Positions 14,419 through 17,934 of a stretch of 17,934 nt of DNA are shown piece after piece. Origin of the DNA: Candidatus Poribacteria bacterium (lineage in GTDB: Bacteria; Poribacteria; WGA-4E; WGA-3G); NCBI GenBank assembly GCA_009845505.1, contig VXZL01000661.1:1-17934 (forward strand), written 5' to 3'. Within the stretch, counting starts at the first letter, position 1; every line of letters begins with the position of its first letter. The position numbers and the translations under genes are program-made. The notes below the pieces were generated by a model. That model was given only the letters and a program-made list of their open reading frames with translations. It did not search any database and was not told the origin of the DNA.

Positions 14419-16740
14419 ATGAAAAAAGTATTTTATCTTTTTTTTCTTATAGGTTTAAGTTTGTTGATGATTTGGGTGCCACGCGCAGGTGCGGAAAACC
14501 AAAGCGACGAAGAAGTTGTCACGATGGAGGAGATAACGGTTACGGCTACACGCGCCGAGAAGGACCCTTTCAAAACACCTAATACAATCACTGTCCTCAA
14601 CTTAAAGCAGTTAGAGCGAACCAATGCGGACATCGCGTCTAACCTGCTGCGTGACGCGGTCGGTGTTATGGCACAGCAGACGACAGTCGGGCAAGGTTCT
14701 CCTTTACTCAGGGGCTTAACGGGTTACCAGACGTTGATACAGATTGATTGGGTACGTCTCAATAATTCAACATTTCGCTCAGGACCAAACCAGTACACAG
14801 CAACTCTTGCACCGGAAACCTTAGGGCGAGCAGAGGTATTGCTCGGTTCAAGTTCTACGTTATATGGAAGCGGTGCCATGGGCGGTGTTATCAACATGTT
14901 TACGAAAGAGGTGCCCCTCGATCCATCGCAGGAAACTTGGGAAATCTATCCGCGGCTACTTGCTCGCTATTCTACAGCTACACAGGAGCAGCTTGGTAGG
15001 TTAGAGGTCACAGGAAATCAAGGACGATTTGGATTTATCGTTGGTGGTGGTATGCGATCCTACGGTGATGTAAACCCTGGAAGCGGGTACGATCTCCACT
15101 ACAAAAATCGGAAGTTTGAAATAGTCAACGAAAAACCAAGCGGCGTGAAACTCTTTAATAAGATGCCGGCGACACCCCCGGACAGATGGCTCATTGATAA
15201 CGAGGGACCATTGGGATGGGAAGCCTACGATGCCGATGCAAAAATCGCTTACCAACTCAACGATATCAGTACGATAAATATTGCCTATCAGATGTGGCGA
15301 CAGCCGCAAACACCTCGCTATGATAAAATGGCACCCAGAGAGTTTGACGAATTCTGTTTTGAGCCACAAAATCGGGACCTCATTTACGCCAACTACATAA
15401 TTAATCCGATAAAAGCGGGCATTGATACCTTCCGTCTGACAACTTCTTATCATCGTCAAAAAGAGGGGCGAAACGAGTTAAAACTTGGATCGACATCTCG
15501 ACGGCAGCGATATGATACGGTTAACACCATCGGCCTAAGCGCACAAGCGATTAGCACAATCCTTCCGCGTCAACGCTTGGTCGGTGGTGGTGAATTTTAC
15601 TTGGACATGTTGCAGAGTCAGACCATCAAAACCGACCTTAAAACTAAAAAAGAAGATATTAACGATGACGTTGGACGCTTCATTAACGGTTCTCAATTCT
15701 GGGATGCCAGTCTCTATCTTCAAGATGAAATTATGTTGCATGACCGAGTAGAACTCACCCTTGGCGGTCGCGCAACGTTTTATCAAACCAATGCAGACCT
15801 CTCCGTCCGAGATCCGGCTTTTGATGTCTTCAGTAAATTCGACAGCAGTGTGACGGGAAGTGCGGGTGTGGTGGTTGGTTTAACAGAATACCTGAACTTT
15901 GTCAGTAGTTTTGGAACAGCCTTCCGCGCCCCCTCTCTGAATGACACAACGGCGGTAGAAGTCACCAATGAAGGTGTTACGGCACCGAGTCCTGATCTGA
16001 GACCGGAAACTTCGTGGACAGCTGAAGTTGGATTCAAGGCACAACATTCCTACTTCCGTGGTGCTTTAACGCTCTTCTACAGCAGGGTTAACGGTTTAGT
16101 TGCGCGCAAACCTGTTCAAGAGGCATACCAAGAGAAAGGTGAACCGATACCTCAGCTCCACCAAGACCTAATCAAACAGTACAAAGATATTGACGTACTC
16201 GTCTTTGATAATGTTGATGAGGCACAGTTTCAGGGCGTTGAATTAGCCGGACTTGTCCCGATTCAATCTACTTGGTCGGTTTTTGGGAATGTGGCATTAA
16301 TACGTGGCGAGGTACTCACGATTAATGGCGTAGCACCGGATCCGAGTAAACCTTGGGAAGCACGTACCCGTAGAGAGCCGCCGTTGAACGGCATCATTGG
16401 GGTCCAGTGGGAACCCGTAAATACCCCGTATTGGGCGATGTTCTTTGTGCGCGGTGCAGCCGAACAGAGACGGTTGAACAGAAGCGATATCCGCGACCCA
16501 CGTATCCAAGGGACAACGCGCGATCCAGCGGAGGTTCAGTTCGACGCTAACGGCTACGCTTTAGATGCTGGCACCCCCGGATGGTGGACGCTCAACCTCC
16601 GCGGCGGGATTAGACTCTTTGATTATACGCGTTTGACACTCTCGCTTGATAATCTACTTGATAAGCGGTATCGTCCGCACGGTTCGGGTATAAATGCACC
16701 GGGTTTCAATGTGAGTCTAAGCTTGGACAATCGGTTTTAA
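14419..16740 (+). CDS. TonB-dependent outer membrane receptor
   Basis: A 773-residue TonB-dependent receptor. The signal peptide MKKVFYLFFLIGLSLLMIW ends near AGA-EN (about residue 25). MEEITVTATRAEK (37-49) is a typical TonB box. The plug follows, with DIASNLLRDAVGVM, SPLLRGLTGYQTLIQID and LLGSSSTLYGSGAMGGVIN (about 142-159). A long strand-rich barrel ends in the phenylalanine-terminated strand NVSLSLDNRF expected for BamA recognition. It imports a large or scarce ligand (siderophore, vitamin, heme or glycan) across the outer membrane; which one cannot be inferred. The plug reads IDWVRLNNS where IDGVRLN is usual. The start at 14419 is chosen because AAGGGGAA precedes it at good spacing and it gives a clean signal peptide; the upstream ATG at 14383 adds 12 charged residues. 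Its 3' end is 14 bases from the convergent coaD. Confidence 0.92.
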   Translation: MKKVFYLFFLIGLSLLMIWVPRAGAENQSDEEVVTMEEITVTATRAEKDPFKTPNTITVLNLKQLERTNADIASNLLRDAVGVMAQQTTVGQGSPLLRGLTGYQTLIQIDWVRLNNSTFRSGPNQYTATLAPETLGRAEVLLGSSSTLYGSGAMGGVINMFTKEVPLDPSQETWEIYPRLLARYSTATQEQLGRLEVTGNQGRFGFIVGGGMRSYGDVNPGSGYDLHYKNRKFEIVNEKPSGVKLFNKMPATPPDRWLIDNEGPLGWEAYDADAKIAYQLNDISTINIAYQMWRQPQTPRYDKMAPREFDEFCFEPQNRDLIYANYIINPIKAGIDTFRLTTSYHRQKEGRNELKLGSTSRRQRYDTVNTIGLSAQAISTILPRQRLVGGGEFYLDMLQSQTIKTDLKTKKEDINDDVGRFINGSQFWDASLYLQDEIMLHDRVELTLGGRATFYQTNADLSVRDPAFDVFSKFDSSVTGSAGVVVGLTEYLNFVSSFGTAFRAPSLNDTTAVEVTNEGVTAPSPDLRPETSWTAEVGFKAQHSYFRGALTLFYSRVNGLVARKPVQEAYQEKGEPIPQLHQDLIKQYKDIDVLVFDNVDEAQFQGVELAGLVPIQSTWSVFGNVALIRGEVLTINGVAPDPSKPWEARTRREPPLNGIIGVQWEPVNTPYWAMFFVRGAAEQRRLNRSDIRDPRIQGTTRDPAEVQFDANGYALDAGTPGWWTLNLRGGIRLFDYTRLTLSLDNLLDKRYRPHGSGINAPGFNVSLSLDNRF

Positions 16741-16754
16741 CGGTTGGCGACCAT

Positions 16755-17267
16755 TTACAGGATCTCAAATTTTTTCTTGATAAATTCAACTACGATTTCT
16801 GGTACCATCTCCCGTAATTTTTCCTCACTAACCTTCCGTTGCGCCATTTCTACAACTTCCATTACGAGTGTTGAACTGATGTGTGCGTACTGGGTATTTG
16901 CCATCATGAAGAGCGTATCAATATCCGGGGCAATCTGCTGATTCATCCGTGCCATTTTAAACTCCCACTCAAAGTCAGAAATTTCACGTAGCCCACGGAT
17001 GATAGCGCATGCCTCGCGTCTCTGCGCGTAATGCACCGTTAGTCCAGTATAGCCATCAATCTTGGCTTGCGGATACGGTCCAATGACAATTTCAAGCATC
17101 TCGGTGCGCTCCTCAAGCGTGAAACGCGCCGGTTTGGCGGGGTTAACGCCGATAGCAACAATGAGTTCGTCAAAAATATCCAGGTTGCAAATCCGATCAA
17201 TGAGGTCGACATGCCCGTTGGTGACGGGGTCGAAGCTGGCTGGAAAAATGGCGATTTTCTTCGGCAT
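16755..17267 (-). CDS. coaD: Phosphopantetheine adenylyltransferase
   Basis: A 170-residue protein matching CoaD over its whole length (usual length about 160). It joins 4'-phosphopantetheine and ATP to give dephospho-CoA and pyrophosphate, the fourth step from pantothenate to coenzyme A. Visible motifs are FPASFDPVTNGHVDLI with the nucleotidyltransferase TxGH (T16, H19), NPAKPARFTLEER, IIRGLREISDFEWEFKMARMNQ (substrate and nucleotide contacts, R91 and R94) and TLFMMANTQYAHISSTLVME. In the last motif methionine replaces the basic residue usual after ISSTLV. The ATG at 17265-17267 has GGAGAGG upstream; the longer frame to 17345 overlaps the previous gene and is rejected. It lies 34 bases downstream of the protease gene on the same strand. 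Confidence 0.93.
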   Translation of the reverse strand: MPKKIAIFPASFDPVTNGHVDLIDRICNLDIFDELIVAIGVNPAKPARFTLEERTEMLEIVIGPYPQAKIDGYTGLTVHYAQRREACAIIRGLREISDFEWEFKMARMNQQIAPDIDTLFMMANTQYAHISSTLVMEVVEMAQRKVSEEKLREMVPEIVVEFIKKKFEIL

Positions 17268-17301
17268 ATTTTTCCTCTCCTGCTTGGTAAAGTTGCTATC
17301 T

Positions 17302-17934
17302 TCATTTTGTTGAATTTTTACTGATGTCAAATGTTCTCCATACAATATTTCCGTGTATATCTATCATCTGGAGCGTAATTTTCTTAGGAAAGGTTCTCTC
17401 CAACTCAAACGCAACCGTAGCCTTTTGCCTCCCATTTAATCGCTGACAACTGTGCAGCTTGAAACCCTCTTTTGTGACAGGATCGTCAGGTGTTGTTGGC
17501 ACGATCAACTGGACTTGATGAACCCCATCTTCATCTTCAATATCAAATAAGAAGGAGGTTGAACCAGATACATCTGGAAGCGAGGGCATCTCAAGGGTGG
17601 CTGGCTGATCAAAGAAGGGACGATTGAGGTTAAAAAATCGGCTTTTATCCAGCCATTCAGTGGCACATTTAGATAACTTGGATCTTCCGCTTGCGTATGA
17701 CATGATTCTGGGGTTACTTCCACGAAAATCGTGTGCCAAGCCAAACGCGTGCCCGAGTTCATGCGCAATCGTATCCCAATGTAAATCCTTAGGAGCGGCG
17801 GAAACGAAAGCGCGTCCGCCATGGAGTGCCCTTTTTAAGTTCTCGCTATAGACGGAGGTCGTAGTATTGCCTTGCCCAATCGTCCTGATATTCCCTTTTT
17901 GCTTTTTGTGAAAAATACCGCTCTGTATATCTAC
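17302..17934 (-). CDS. Metzincin-like zinc protease, C-terminal part (5' end beyond right edge)
   Basis: The minus-strand frame is open from the window edge to a TGA at 17302-17304, giving 210 residues of a protein that begins outside. It contains HWDTIAHELGHAFGLAHDF, a full HExxHxxGxxHD zinc site with a third histidine and following aspartate, and 8 residues later the IMSYA Met-turn, so this is a metzincin-type metalloprotease (matrixin/M10- or M12-like). The Met-turn is followed by a strand-rich C-terminal module of about 120 residues (SFLFDIEDEDGVHQVQLIV, then AFELERTFPKKITLQMIDI) that looks like an immunoglobulin-like fold. Such proteins are usually exported; a signal would lie off the edge. 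A TTG within the zinc site (17739) is not the start. Alternative: an anthrax-toxin-like or pappalysin relative, less likely. Confidence 0.82.
   Translation of the reverse strand, partial: VDIQSGIFHKKQKGNIRTIGQGNTTTSVYSENLKRALHGGRAFVSAAPKDLHWDTIAHELGHAFGLAHDFRGSNPRIMSYASGRSKLSKCATEWLDKSRFFNLNRPFFDQPATLEMPSLPDVSGSTSFLFDIEDEDGVHQVQLIVPTTPDDPVTKEGFKLHSCQRLNGRQKATVAFELERTFPKKITLQMIDIHGNIVWRTFDISKNSTK

Overview
The window looks like a piece of a Gram-negative, heterotrophic, probably marine or sponge-associated bacterium. The evidence is a TonB-dependent receptor, several signal-peptidase-II lipoproteins, and a mix of Gfo/Idh/MocA oxidoreductases, a phytanoyl-CoA-type dioxygenase, a zinc-less MDR dehydrogenase and a CehA/McbA-type PHP hydrolase. 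That mix is typical of Candidatus Poribacteria and related lineages; this placement is inferred from gene content only. Most genes are on the minus strand and have clear AGGAG-type ribosome binding sites.

Layout. 1-325 is the 5' part of an unknown minus-strand gene. 537-1971 holds a SAM methyltransferase and an unrecognised, possibly TIM-barrel, protein that overlaps it. 1976-4475 is an envelope cluster: two intact lipoproteins (one BamE/SmpA-like in its short motif, one discoidin-like), a broken paralog of the first, and a membrane-anchored beta-repeat protein split by an in-frame TGA. 4735-4923 is the C-terminal stump of a cyclase-family protein. 5112-6002 (+) is a DMT/EamA transporter, convergent with an MDR oxidoreductase (6115-7089) and a large PHP-domain protein (7151-9646). 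9668-10418 is a graveyard: a possible coding relic, a frameshifted CopG-type antitoxin and a BrnT-like toxin carrying a MITE. 10425-12226 encodes a Gfo/Idh/MocA oxidoreductase and a PhyH dioxygenase; 12265-13026 is a dead ABC ATPase; 13103-14104 is a second Gfo/Idh/MocA protein, divergent from a TonB-dependent receptor (14419-16740). The window ends with coaD and the C-terminal part of a metzincin-like zinc protease whose HExxHxxGxxHD site lies close to the right edge.

How it fits together. The intact oxidoreductases, hydrolase, dioxygenase and transporters suggest oxidative catabolism or uptake of small organic (sugar-like or phosphonate-like) compounds, but substrates cannot be read from the sequence. 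The clearest unusual signal is decay: about seven of some twenty-one loci are interrupted by single in-frame stops, one-base frameshifts, truncation or a MITE, interleaved with well-preserved genes. This could be real genome erosion or, for the single-base events, assembly error; read-level data would separate the two. I found no convincing wholly new system. The best second looks are the MITE-disrupted toxin-antitoxin pair, the paired hairpins with a compensatory base change at 417-479, the split beta-repeat protein, and the edge protease.
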